Part shown: one piece after another, positions 26,316 through 38,260 of the stretch | Numbering within the stretch: the stretch's first letter is position 1 | Layout of the letters: every line of letters starts with the position of its first letter | Assembly: GCA_961205875.1 (NCBI GenBank) | Contig: OY540813.1 | Location: forward strand, 26,259,001-26,323,000 | Source: Sialis fuliginosa | Taxonomy: Eukaryota > Arthropoda > Insecta > Megaloptera > Sialidae | Length of the DNA: 64,000 nucleotides | Reading direction: 5' to 3' | The notes under the pieces: generated by a model | Seen by the model: only the letters and a program-made list of their open reading frames with translations | Databases searched by the model: none | What the model was told of the DNA's origin: nothing | Made by a program: the position numbers and the translations under genes

Positions 26316-26455
26316 CAGTAGCTCGACGCGAGAAAGGGAAATACGTCATCTGGGATTCCCAAATGTGGAGAGGGGGAGTGATGTGACCAATCATAACAAA
26401 TGTAGTCTTGTAACCCGGCGCGAGAAGAGAAAAACACGTCATCTGGGGTGCCCAA
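26316..26455. repeat. Two direct repeats around an ACGTCATCTGG core
   Basis: CTCGACGCGAGAAAGG..ACGTCATCTGGGATTCCC (from 26317) recurs as CCCGGCGCGAGAAGAG..ACGTCATCTGGGGTGCCC about 96 bp later. Each copy is about 45 bp and GC-richer than the surroundings. The sequence between includes CCAATCAT. It could be a tandemly duplicated regulatory or repeat unit. Confidence 0.5.
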
Positions 26456-29400
26456 GCTGATTGTTCAAAAACTATTGAGGCAACCTGTGTATTTACTAAC
26501 CTTGGTATTTATGCACGCGTATCATAATTTATACTTATTTGGCGTAGTGACATCTGCTGTGCAAATGCAAAACTAAAAATCTGTTTTGCCGACTATCATA
26601 TAGAAATCTGTATTATCTACACTTAAAATAACATCATGGTGTTAATTTGTTGCCTGGTATACGCGCATCGTTGCATGCAACGTGCATTTAATTTCTGTTT
26701 CAATACTAAAAATTCACCCTGAACGCGCCTAAAGAAGTATAACTTCAAAAATATATGTATGTACACGTAAGTTACATAACACTTAATAATATTAATAACA
26801 AATTCTATAAGAGACTTTTCATATATAAAATAATAAACTAATAACAAATTAAATACATTTCTAATTACATACGTGCCATTGTTTTTCAATAAATGCATTT
26901 TGTACTACAAGTACCTGTACATAGTGACCTCACTATCAATTTTTAACTGCATCCCAGTAAACACTATTTATTATATTACACCGTGGCGTGGTTCAATCTT
27001 AAACGAACAACCTTTTACACTGATTTTATGCTTTCACATATTGCTCGTTTAGTGAAGTGGGAGTGCTGCATCCTGATTTAATATTATGTTAATTTCGTAC
27101 ATACCGTGTGCTGAGCTGCATGTGACGGGGTCGTTAATGAAAATAACTACCTCGTCTCTGTCGATTACTCACTAATTAATTTCTCAATGCATATACGTAC
27201 AATCACTCTTTTAGAATAATATAACGTGCACCATTTACTAACGCTGTCTTTTCAATCGAAAAATGTGACAAACCTACTATCTGGTTTATCCGAGTGGATG
27301 CCGGAGTGTCACATAATAACCTAAACATACATATTTTGTTATACTTTTATATGTGTATCTCATTACATATAATCTGAACGGAAATATGTCTACATGATTT
27401 TACTATTTTAATTACTATATAGGCTCCATTTGAGTAACATTTTGCTCACTGCTCAGCACAGAGATTATACATAGCCTTTGTTATTTATGGGATCCCTAGG
27501 AATAATTTAGTGAAAATTTTATCAAAATCGGTTCAATGGTTTTTGAGACCATCAAAGACGAATGATTAAACTCAGGTATAATTTTTTTATAATTTGGTGA
27601 TCAGTGAATTTATTTCGTAGTTAAGCTTTTGTTAAAAATATTTTTTAAACTTGACCTTCTAAATGTGAATAAAAACAAGTCTCTTGAATCGACGTTGATG
27701 ATGATGAGATGCATTTCTTGTCGGCTGGATTGCTCCTTTTCCAACAGCTCAGTGGTGTTTTTGTCATTTCTGTGCAATTAGTTTTATTTTAAGAATGCTA
27801 TTGTTTCACAAGGGATGTCTGACGGAGTAGGAGTTTGCTGATGGGCCAATCATCGCAGGGTAATAGGGGGCCTGATACATGGGAGAATCGACGTTGATAA
27901 AATTTATTTATAAAAAAAAAAAAACAAGTATAATAAACATGTCTCATCTCGTTATTATAATGACCTAGTTTGGTCAAAAATTAAGTTATGAAAATGTCGT
28001 CTCAGTGTGAAGTCTTAGTAAAAAAAAACAAAAACGGAAATATGCTATTTGCTAAACAAGATAATCTCTATTTGCTCTAACATTCAATGCAAATAAAGTA
28101 TAATATATCGTCAAGAACTTAACTGCCTAAACTATATATAACATTCTTATCTTTACCTCGATTACCGAATTAAAGGGAAAGCGTTTCCTAGAAAATTTAT
28201 TTGCTGAGATAAAATTTCCACAAATTTGTCTCTCTTGATATTACAATAAAGAATTTTTAACAGTCTCACAAACATATGTAAGTTTTTAAATACTGAATAA
28301 TGTTAATAGATTAATTAATTTATATTATTTTTTTAATTTATCTTTATGCCTATCTCACTCTAGGTAACTCATAAACTATATAGTGGCTATGACATGTTTA
28401 TTTCGAACAAAACGAAGCTGTTATTTTTAAGTATTTAACACTAACTTGCGCTTGGAAAAATGCTTTGATTGAAACAACAAACAAATAAAATCTTTGATGC
28501 CACTTTCAGATACAGAAGGAATTTAAAAATAATTATTTTAAAACGGTATATAGAAATATTAACTTCTTTTCAACATGAAATCAGTGAAATGATTAAAAAC
28601 AATTTAGTTTTTAATTTACTAATACATATATATAGAATATACTATACACATTTATAACATAACAATTTGTAACAGTTTATTACCTATAATTTATGTTTTC
28701 TTCATTTTTCACCCCCAAATTATTTTTAAAGAAAAAATCAATTTTGTTTAATTGGTTATGTTTTTTACATACGTTATTTTTAAACTTATTATTTTATGGT
28801 GAGAGTAAATATTATTATATTCTGTCTTTTAAAACCATGGTTAACAAAATATTTTTGGCTCAGCAAGTATTTTTATTGTCAATTTCATTTTCAGCACCCA
28901 AAAATATAGTCCGGTTAGTTTTCTACAACAATATTATAATATGGTATAATTTAAAAATTACTCCTAAGAAAGTACCGTGACATCCATGTCAGCTCTTTTA
29001 TATATAATTATGTATATTCTATTTTTAACTTGTTTAGTTTATTGAATAATGAACTATCAAAGTTCTGTTTATTAAAAATGTTAGATAGGTATATTATTTT
29101 AACTTCAATTAAAACATTCATAAGTTACTAGTTAATATAAGCTCTAAATACTTACATAAAGTAACGTGTTATTCAAAGTATAATCTCATTATAAAAACAT
29201 ATAAACGAAAACATTTGAAGTAGTGCATTAGTGAACGTTGACAAGATCCAAATGGTTATGTATGTTCGTAAGTAGTCGACGTTAGCAAATCTCTGATTCC
29301 ATTAGACATCAAAGAATGTTCGCAAAGTGATGATGTATTGTGCAACAATAAAAGGAAAAACAAAACACGGAATATGCATGTGCGGCGCGTCGTGTAACTT

Positions 29401-30829
29401 CTGGAGGATTTATGTGCAACTGGGGCAATACTTGCAGTGTTTTTGTCGCAGAAGATAAATCGTTGGGGATTTTTAAGAAAACATTGATTGTGAGCAACGA
29501 AATGTGTGTAGGAATTTTGTTAACATTTTTCTGTCTGTAGAAATAAATGTATTTGATACAAAATAGAGATGCGTTTAAAATAGTTTTATAATGAAGAAAG
29601 TGTAGGTTTATGTGTGTATTTAAATAATACAATGAAGTAATAAACTTGTTACAAATTATATTTACTAATGAAACCTCTTATTCATCTTTATATAAAGATG
29701 AAAAAGAAAATATACCTATATACATTTAAAATATTTACAATAAACAAAAACTGTGTGTGTAATGTAAATATCGAAAACTATCACTTGAATAACTCCAGGC
29801 TTGTTTTATCTATAAAAAACATTTACAAACAGTCGAATCATATAAATAATTCGACGAAATAAGTTCTGAAAGAGCATTTTATCTTTGATAAAATGTAAAA
29901 ACAGTTTCTTAAACAAGTTTCTTGATGTGTAAAAATGTCTAAGCGAAAAACCGTGTTTTGCTATTTGTTTATTTTAGGTCGCCGGAAGTATGAAACTTTT
30001 CCTTTCAAATATTTATTTTCTAATTTATCTCAACTACTGAGGATTTATCCTCTTAAGCGAAATTTACAAGTGCCAGTAAATAAACAGAAACGACAGATTA
30101 CAGTATAACATATTTCATTCATGTTTTTACTATTCTTATAGATACACTAAACAGTTTTAATCCGGGATAGACAAGTTCCCTTAACGTGATTTATGTACAT
30201 ATATGTAGAAGGAGCCACTATATATAAAGGTTCATATATGACTACTATTTTCCAAATTTATATATGATACATTCTTATGAAATTTGCCAGAAAACTCTTA
30301 TCTGCTTCTTAGACGATATTGTTCTAGGTACAAAATGTGTGTAAAATTGCGCATACATACATACATATGTATGTCCAAAACTGCTAATCCGATTGGCACC
30401 AAAATCAAGAAGTTTTCGCTGATTGTGAGACGAACATTTTATCAAAAAATTAAAATCAGTGGATTTTTACTGAATTTATTGTAAACAAAAGAAAATTCTA
30501 CAAACAGACACAAGCTCAACCGCCATGCGGAAAATCACTTTTATTTACGTTTTGAAGTAAGTATTATACATTCATAATCTGATCAAATCTCGGATACGAT
30601 TTTTCGACTGTATCGGGATACATTTCCTACGGAACATGGAAGTAAAATTGTAAAATATGTATTTGGTATAAAATATAAAATGATAAGTTTTTCAAATAGC
30701 TACAAAAATTCTTCGTTCAACATTTTTACTGTTGATTTTTTCACCTGACTACGCGGAAACAAAAAGAGGGTTATAATTTTGTCAGTTATGTTTATATGTT
30801 TGTAAGTTGTTTAAGCTTTGTGGACCTAA
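26456..30829. other. No gene recognised
   Basis: AT-rich. A segment at 27480-27560 carries TCAAAATCGGTTCAATGG, a motif common in insect dispersed repeats; a similar one occurs at 30390-30420. Several 60-107 codon frames (for example 28693-28980 and 29309-29632) have low-complexity composition and no domain I recognise. Confidence 0.4.
27694..27885 (+). repeat. Dispersed repeat, copy 1 (pairs with 61683-61850)
   Basis: GTTGATGATGATGAG, CAACAGCTCAGTGGTG and GGGATGT..GGGCCAATCAT are shared in the same order with 61683-61850. CAGCTCAGTGGTG resembles a tRNA A box, but no B box was found, so a tRNA-derived SINE origin is only a guess. Confidence 0.4.
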
Positions 30830-30969
30830 TGCGGTGTTCACACCAAAGAAAACAAAACAGCAACACGGTGTTTGAAAACACGTCGTATTTAAAAATGCAT
30901 AGGCTTTATTGCACTTTTGTCAAAAAGACACGATGTTGCTGTTTTGTTTTTTTCGGTCTGAACACGGCA
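30830..30969. mobile_element. PIF/Harbinger-like MITE, TAA target duplication
   Basis: A 140-bp element. The left end is TGCGGTGTTCACACCAAAGA; the right end, reverse-complemented, is TGCCGTGTTCAGACCGAAAA. The match continues to AACAAAACAGCAACA. TAA flanks both sides (30827-30829 and 30970-30972). Three-base TWA duplications are typical of PIF/Harbinger and Tourist MITEs. Confidence 0.7.
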
Positions 30970-31949
30970 TAAGCTACTTAACCTATTTAAATTAAAAAAT
31001 TTCATCAAAACCCATCATGATGGGTACATCAAATTAAAACGCTTCAAAATAGGGATTATGAAAATATATAATATAAATATAATTTATAATCAAACATTAC
31101 CACTTTATTACAATTTCAGATACCAACGTATATTTTATTGCCTGTTAATATTACAATAAACTTGTGAATGTATGTAGAAATTAAATACATTAAATACTTA
31201 TGGTGATGAAATCATTTATTTCGATAAGGATTAATGTTTTGCAGGTCATAAGTCCACGTAAACAAAACCCAAATATTTAAAATTTTCTTTGTAATATAAA
31301 AGCAGTCATTGTATTTAGCTTAAATATAAAAGTTAGACATATGGTGTCGCTGACTTTATTGTAGATCTTTTAATTCTACATACATACTTGATTAACACAT
31401 TATTTTATTCAAAATTGAACAGTTTAGGCAGCGTATTGCAAAATAGCGCGCCGACAGCAAAATTTTTTCCGACTTTATTAACTATTATCGTCACTGCTTA
31501 GTTGTTATGTTACCTAACGTAACAGAATATAGCCTATAACCACGTAAATTTGATAAGTGGTTCTCGAGTGATAAGCGCACTAATGGACAGACAGACAGAG
31601 AGACGTTGAGCTTTATATATATTATAAGGATAACGTATTAAAATTTTAGACTTTTATCTGTACATTGCTCTAATGATCGAATAACCTTAACGCAGTCGGG
31701 TTTACATAGTTTTTTTTTAAACTCTTATTTTTATTTAAATACATAGAAGTACTTTTTTAAATTTATATATTATAATTGCTAAATATTTACAACGTACCTA
31801 CTACAGCAAATTCTTAAATGAAAAAAATATATACTGTAAATATGTAAAATTATATTGGGTATAAATACCTATACAAAATATAAAATCATCTTGAAACCAA
31901 CCGGTGGAAGTCTCCCATAATTATGAGACAAGGGTCAAAGTGTCAAAAT
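30970..31949. other. No gene recognised
   Basis: AT-rich. A perfect ACCCATCATGATGGGT palindrome lies near 31010. GACAGACAGACAGAG near 31595 is followed by GTTGAGCTTTATATAT, a pattern common at the ends of insect dispersed repeats. Confidence 0.4.
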
Positions 31950-32250
31950 TATACCGGCCAGTGTAAAAACAACAAGTGATGATAATCGAGATTCCGAATT
32001 CGATTCCCGGCTAATACGATACGGAAGCAAGGCCACGCCAGCGGCGCGGGCGGTAACCTTTCGGTACTTCGCGTAAGACCGCTGCCATTTAGAATAAGCT
32101 CACTTGATCCTTGTTTCCTCTGCTGCCACCTATACATTTTTTCCGGAAACACCACGGACATCCTGTCGAAGCGGTCATATATGTGTTCTTATGTGTGTGA
32201 GTAACATGTGTGTGTGAGTGCTGAAAAAGATAGGAACGGGTGCTAGTGGG
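31950..32250 (+). repeat. GC-rich block with a tRNA B-box-like sequence (SINE candidate)
   Basis: ATTCGATTCCCGGC near 31999 resembles the tRNA B box GGTTCGANTCC, with GGCCAGTG about 40 bp upstream as a weak A box. The block is clearly richer in G and C than its surroundings and ends near TG-rich sequence at 32190-32220. There is no poly-A tail, target duplication or second copy in the window, so a tRNA-derived SINE is only a possibility. The 70-codon minus frame here is not convincing. Confidence 0.25.
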
Positions 32251-32971
32251 ATCAGCAAATTGGATTTTTGTTATTATGGGCTTTATTTATGACTCTCATC
32301 TGCTGTAAAGCTTCGGTTTATTTCCGAGTTTGTTATTGAATTTTCAAAATACTTTGACGACTAATGGAGATATCAAGAAAGTAAATTTAAATCGTATGTA
32401 TCATTTTCTATGATTCGTGGTTACAGAAAACGTCAGCATAAATTATAAATAAAATTGAAAATTTGAATATTGGTCTATTAAGAACGTTAATTTGGTATAC
32501 ACTCGATTCTGTTCTTACACGATTTTAAATAGCACACGGTCGATTAAAATAAAATAATTTTTTTACATGTATTTATTTTTTTCTCTCTTTTTTAATTCTG
32601 ATCGTGAGAAAAAAATACCCATTGAAGTTTACGTTTTTATATTTTTAGAAGATTTCCCTATCAATTAAAATTTTTCCTTGTTACATGTTACATTAATATA
32701 TTTTAATTTTTATGTAAATTTTTAAAACTTAATTGCTTTATTACTATTTTTTATTTGATATGAAATATAATAAATATATGGTGAAATCATATAAAATTAA
32801 AATAATTATTATGTAAAAATTTATTTTTTCATTTTTTGAGCCTTTGGAAACAATCCCCAGTTTTTTTATGTATATCATATCTTTTTTTCATGGCGATAGG
32901 TTGTACGTATCTATCGTGCAAAAACAGAATTGGGTATATATTTATTTATTAAATCCTTCATCTTGAATAAG
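32251..32971. other. No gene recognised
   Basis: Very AT-rich sequence leading up to the hAT element at 32980. No open frame or repeat is recognised. Confidence 0.5.
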
Positions 32972-32979
32972 ATGTACAC

Positions 32980-33682
32980 TAGAGCTGGGCGCGGGCCGTG
33001 AATTTTTCGGGTCACGTTGGGTCACGGCCGTGACCCGACGTGACGTGAGCGATTTTCAAATATTGAATCGTGAGCGGGCGTGATCGTGAGTCAAATTAAA
33101 ACAATCGGGCGTGACCGTGCGTGAGTACATTTTTCTCGTGCGTGAGTTCGTGAGTATATTTTGAAGATAATTTGTTTATAAACTTATTTGATCTTTTTTT
33201 AATATCTGAACTAATAATGCATAAATATAATAATGTTTTAAAACGAATTTTGACATTAAAAAATATAGTATGAAAAATAAATGTTATTTTAGGAAGCACT
33301 TTCACATGGTTAGTATTGCCAACTATGTATATCAGAACACCAAAAAAAGATTTAAAAATGCATTGTAGCTTTATTTTCTTATTGTTTTGTTTGTAATTTC
33401 TTTTACTAGAATGCAGTTTAGAAGAAATAATTTGAATATAAAATACACACAATATATTGCACGTAAAAACATTAATTTTCATCATTTCAAAATTTAATAT
33501 TAAATCGGGTCACGCGCGTGACCCGTCGTGCGTGATCGGGCGTGAGTAAAAAAATAGTATTCGTGAGCGTGCGTGATCGTGAATACTTTTTTTGTGACCG
33601 TGAGTGAGCGGGCGTGACTAAAATTTTTTCTCTCGTGAGCGTGCGTGATCGTGAGCAAAAATTACTCACGCGCCCAGCTCTA
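32980..33682. mobile_element. hAT element, 703 bp, exact 8-bp target duplication
   Basis: Termini TAGAGCTGGGCGCG and CGCGCCCAGCTCTA are perfect inverted repeats of 14 bp. ATGTACAC at 32972-32979 is duplicated exactly at 33683-33690. The element is packed with CGTGA units such as CGTGAGCGTGCGTGATCG. It holds two perfect 18-bp palindromes of the form GGGTCACG..CGTGACCC, at 33019-33036 and 33507-33524. These repeats are likely transposase-binding sites. There is no transposase. It inserted into the left terminus of the 6.1-kb CACTGT element. Confidence 0.9.
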
Positions 33683-33704
33683 ATGTACACTGTCAAAATT
33701 TTTT

Positions 33705-34480
33705 TTAGTAATTTTACAAAAATGTGTAGGAAGTTTTTACGCACCACAATTTTCGGAATTATGGAACACAGTTTTGTAAATTTACTATACAATTTATCAC
33801 AACTCAATTTTAAACTATTACAAATCATCTGTCGCAAAATTACTAATTATTTACTAGACTTATGTTTAGTAATATTACTGTACATTATTCGTATTTTTAC
33901 TAAGCCAAATGTTTCTAATAATTTTAGTAATTTTACAAAAATGTGTAGGAAGTTTTTACGCACCACAATTTTCGGAATTATGGAACACAGTTTTGTAAAT
34001 TTACTATACAATTTATCACAACTCAATTTTAAACTATTACAAATCATCTGTCGCAAAATTACTAATCATTTACTAGACTTATGTTTAGTAATATTACTGT
34101 ACATTATTCGTAATTTTACTAAGCCAAATGTTTCTAATAATATTAGTAATTTTACAAAAATTTATTGTAATTATACTAGACAATTTATACCAATTTAGTT
34201 TAGAAAAATTACAAACTATTTGTTGCAATATTACTAACCTTTATTAAAAAATTGTTTAGTAATATTACAATACAATAGTCGGAATTTTACTAAACAAATT
34301 AGATTAAATACATTTAGTAATTTTACAACCATATATCGTAATTTTTCAACCCAACTAATACCAATTTAGTTTCGAAAAATTACAAACTATTTGTTGCAGT
34401 ATTGAATTTTTACTACCCAACTTACATCAAGTCAATTTGAAAAAAATACAAACCGCTCGTTGCAATATTACTATGCATCG
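33705..34480. repeat. Left subterminal tandem array, 219-bp unit
   Basis: Units start at 33705, 33924 and 34143. The first two are near identical (3 differences by eye in 219 bp). The third is diverged and shortened to about 171 bp, and further decayed copies run to about 34480. Each unit carries several GTAATTTTAC, GTAATATTAC or GTAAATTTAC motifs, which are self-complementary or nearly so. Open frames on both strands here (33614-34198 plus; 33487-33837 and 33847-34056 minus) are by-products of the repeat. Confidence 0.95.
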
Positions 34481-34729
34481 GGATATAACTTGCATAGCTT
34501 AATTTCAATATCAGACTGTAATTTTACTGAAAAAAATTGTTAAATCAATGAATGCTACAACAGCGTATTTTAGTGTTAAATATAAAATATTTATTAAATA
34601 TTAATTTATTAATTATTTAATTAACAATTAAACATATGTCATTAATTATAACAGTGTTATCAATAATTTATATTATGAAAATAATAACATAATTTAATGC
34701 TAACACAAATTTTAAATTTTTTTTGAAGA

Positions 34730-36132
34730 TTATTCTGACGTTTTGATTGCCACATAATTAATTGCCAAATCACGAGTAATGTAGGCACGGAGTATCTTTC
34801 CAATATTCTTGGTTATATCTACTGTCTTGTTTATTTAGCATAACAATTTGTAAATCTAAAAAAAGAAAATTATTATTCATGTCTTATAAACGAATTATAT
34901 AAAATAGGGCTTATATAAAAAAATAATAATTTTATTTGTGATTACTTACCAATTTTTTTTTAAAATCAACATCATTTTTAATTTTATCATTAAATTTAAT
35001 AAAACTTTCTTCATTTTGTAGTGGAAGAATCATGTCAAATTCACTCTCAGAGTTACTGATTTCGTCACTCAAAATGCTTGTTGAATTATGAAGTTTTTCA
35101 ATGACATTTTCAAGGCTTTGTAATCTGGTTGAATAATTGGTTAATTGACTTCCTAAATTTGACAAACGTTTGCCGATGCTTACAAAACAGCTCGATATGA
35201 ATTGATGCAGATCTTCTGTAACAAAAAAAATCACGTTTCCAATACACATTAAAGAAAAAAAAAACGATGTATGTTTTTACCTATTGTCATTGGTTGATTT
35301 GCACTGGTCTCGAGTTTTTCTTCAGCTTTTTTTTTTACAATCCTTTTTGGATTTAATATATTGTTTGGATCTAATCCGTTAGTGTTGTCTTCATCACTGG
35401 AAAATTCCGTTGAAGTTGACTTAATGTCAGTGTCATCAGATGGGTAACAACTTGGGATTGAAATCGATTTAGAATTCAATTTTTTTCTTTTTGTGTGTTG
35501 ACTTTTAGGATTAGATGAATCTAACATTAAAAAAAATATATTTGTTGCATATTTATAACAAAAAATTTTACCAAAAAAAATTAAAACTACTTACGAATTT
35601 TTATACCAAGATCATCTGTCCATTTCAATGTTGCTTGACTAAATTGTTTGTTAATGAGCTCTTTATTCTTTGCAACAAATTTGCGCTTCAGAGCCTTCTT
35701 ATCAGTATCTGCTTTTTTTTTGCAGATTCTTCATTTGCTGTCGAGTATACATATGGTTTTGTTTCTAACTCAACGATTTTATTTTCAGCTTCTTTATAAG
35801 TATCTAAAAAATTGATTAATAATATGTCAAAATATTTTTTTTGCTCATAAAAAATTAATAAAATGTAAAAAAATTAATATTGTGGTAAAGAATTTATTTT
35901 AAAATAACATATCATTACTTACGAGCACTTCCGCGAATATCCACTAGAAATGTTGGCTATGTAGATTTGGGTGGTTCTAAATTTTTCACCATTTCTTGCA
36001 GTTCTTCGCATACATTTGGATCATCAAGCAGGCCTGGCATATATTTGCAATATACCTTATCAGAATCTTCTTCAAAATGAAGCCATGTATATATAATATA
36101 ATATAATATAAGACGATATTTATGATCCATGT
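34730..36132 (-). pseudogene. DUF4806-family gene, five exons, broken
   Basis: Minus-strand exons fit at 36132-35923, 35803-35595, 35520-35281, 35215-34950 and 34855-34730. Introns start GTAAGT (three times) or GTAAAA and end in pyrimidine-rich AG; phases agree throughout (1, 1, 1, 0). Exon 3 is Ser/Asp-rich with basic KRKK and KKK runs that could be nuclear signals. Exon 4 holds a Leu-rich, coiled-coil-like stretch, then LPLQNEESFIKFNDKI and DFKKKL. Exon 5 gives DITKNIGKILRAYITRDLA and a stop. These last blocks fit the insect domain DUF4806 (function unknown). Lesions: in-frame TAG at 35957-35959, a one-base deficit in a T9 run at 35713-35721, and in-frame TAA at 34835-34837. The homopolymer one could be a sequencing error. 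As the only gene in the CACTGT element it may have encoded an accessory DNA-binding protein; that is inference. Confidence 0.75.
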
Positions 36133-36880
36133 CTATAAAAAACAAAACAAAAAGTGGGTATGTGTACTTATGTACACGCGTTAGAAGTTATACTTATTTG
36201 TCGTGAAATTTTAAAACACTTATCAAAATTTGATTACACATTTCAAATATTAAAATCTTAGTTTTGGAAAAAAATTATTTGAAACAAGAAAATATTTCTT
36301 TTGCCTTAAAATTTTAACTCCAAAAATAAAAATCATTTGTTTAGACAAATGGCTACAGCTTAAAGATGTAAGTAGGTGAAAAAGTTACCTGAATTATAAC
36401 AGATATATATTCAATAAACGTTAAAAACAATTATTGGATTAAACAACAGAATTATAAAAAATCACTTGTAGCAGCATCAATCTTTACACAACAAATTTTT
36501 AATAACGACTGTTCAAAAATCGTATTATTGCTCATACGCAGTAGCTTAGCATCGTGAGAAAATAAAATGTAACAAAATTTACCCCTTCCGCCAGCGCGTT
36601 CACATGAAACTATGTTCTATACCAGTATTTCTCAAACTTTTTGAATTGAATCACTCATAATTGTGATTAATAGCGAAATTTAATATCAATAATAATTAAT
36701 AACAAGTTAATAACTTATCTCGAGTACATCTTTGAACAAAATATTATTTGTATATTTTTCGACATTAACTTAACTAACTAATTGAGTTTACTAAAAATAT
36801 TTTAAATTAAATTTAATGTGATGAGTGAGCGCGGCTTTGTTTTGATGTTGGTCAGTACTGAAAATACCATTTCGTATAAT

Positions 36881-38260
36881 AGGGCGAGCGGATTACAGCT
36901 ATTTCGAGTACACTAACCAACCAATCGACGTTCTAGTGGCTAAAAATGATTTTATTAAATTCTTTATATTTTTCTGAGAAAAAACATCTATATACATGAT
37001 ATTTTTTTATGCGGTCCTTCAATAGGTACACACATTTTTTTGTTTAATAAATCTAAATCTGCATTAAAAAATCTGAAAAAATTATGTAAGCTTCATTGGA
37101 TTAAAATAAACATTTTTTGTCTCATAAACTTTTTTTTTAAAGCTATAGTTTTGAAGATAAAAAATATTTTAACTTTAAAAATAGCGAAAAATTCGTATAT
37201 TTGTGAATTTTTTTCTCGGTAACTAATTGTTCAATCAGAATAAAACATAAACAAAAAGAATCAGCCAACTTTAAACTATAATTAGATTTTTTTTCATTTT
37301 GATTATTACTGTAATTAAATGTAAAAACTTCATTAGAGCCGAACTCACTCCTTGCGCCGTAAATCGATACCATGGCTGGCTACAATTTTCGTTTAATAAT
37401 TGAAATATTTAAATACTGGGATGAAAGTTTCAATAAAAACACTTTAGAATATTTTTATTGCACATTTATTTGTTACAATTATTTTCTTTATTGTTACACT
37501 TATCAAAACATCTACAAATTGAACAACATTTTAAATCTAAATCCAAACAAGAGCATGTTTTAGCTGTACAAGGAAATTTTCCGCAACAAGAACAGAAATA
37601 TTTTTTGTAGATGTTCTGATAAGTATAATATTATAATAAAGAAAATAATCGTGACAAATAAATGTGCAATAAAAATATTCTAAAGTGTTTTTATTGATGC
37701 ATTCATCCCAGTATTTAAATATTTCAATTATTATTAAATGAATGTTGTAGCCAGCCATGGTATCGATTTACGGCGCAAAGAGTGAGTTCGGCTCTAATGA
37801 AGTTTTTACATTTAATTACAGTAATGATCAAAATGAAAAAAAATATAGTTATAGTTCAAAGTTGGCTGATTCTTTTTGTTTTTGATTTATTTTGATTGAA
37901 CAATTAGTTTCCGAGAAAAAAAATCACAAATATACGAATTTTTCGCTATTTTTAAAGTATAAATATTTTTTATCTTCAAAACAATTGATTTTAAAAAAAG
38001 TTTATGAGACAAAAAATGTTCATTTTAATCCAATGAAGCTTACATAATTTTTTCAGATTTTTTAATGCAGATTTAGATTTATTAAACAAAAAAATGTGTG
38101 TACCTATTGAAGGACCGCATAAAAAAATATCATGTATATAGATGTTTTTTCTCAGAAAAATATAAAGAATTTAATAAAATCATTTTTAGCCACTAGAACG
38201 TCGATTGGTCGGTTATTGTCATTTCTAAGCGAGCTAGACTCGATAATCCGCTCGCCTATA
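36881..38260. repeat. Long inverted repeat inside the 1.8-kb hAT element
   Basis: Arms run from GGGCGAGCGGATTA (left) and TAATCCGCTCGCC (right) inward to about 37517 and 37604, around a loop of about 86 nt. Arm length is about 640 bp and identity is high in the inner half. One arm also occurs alone at 24081-24520, so this is a separate repeat module captured by, or nested in, the hAT element. Both arms contain an ATGGCTGGCTACAA start and a matching frame (37372-37563 plus and 37537-37758 minus), as expected for an inverted duplication. Confidence 0.85.
37466..37630 (-). pseudogene. CXC-type cysteine-rich fragment in the palindrome loop
   Basis: A 54-codon minus-strand frame ends in TAA at 37466-37468. 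It contains FCSCCGKFPCTAKTCSC, then KCCSICRCFDKCNN after six residues. Cysteine spacing is C-x-C-x5-C-x4-C-x-C-x6-C-x3-C-x-C-x3-C-x-N, close to the tesmin/TSO1-like CXC (CRC) domain, a zinc-binding DNA-binding fold. The frame upstream in the right arm (Met at 37758) lines up with it except for a 5-nt length difference from the left arm, so the present copy is frameshifted. The function is inferred from spacing only; no parent protein is identified. Confidence 0.5.

Noticed and set aside
28693-29632. 95- and 107-codon frames
   Set aside because: Low-complexity, Lys/Ile/Tyr/Phe-rich translations expected by chance in AT-rich DNA; no recognised domain or splice context.
31950-32161. tRNA gene
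   Set aside because: Only a B-box-like sequence is convincing; no acceptor-stem pairing or anticodon arm could be placed.
33487-34198. Three overlapping frames of 69-194 codons on both strands
   Set aside because: They lie in the 219-bp tandem array; a unit length divisible by three keeps frames open in every copy.
37372-37563. 63-codon frame starting MAGYN
   Set aside because: Mirror copy of the minus-strand frame at 37758; this arm lacks the cysteine-rich tail, so it is not an independent gene.
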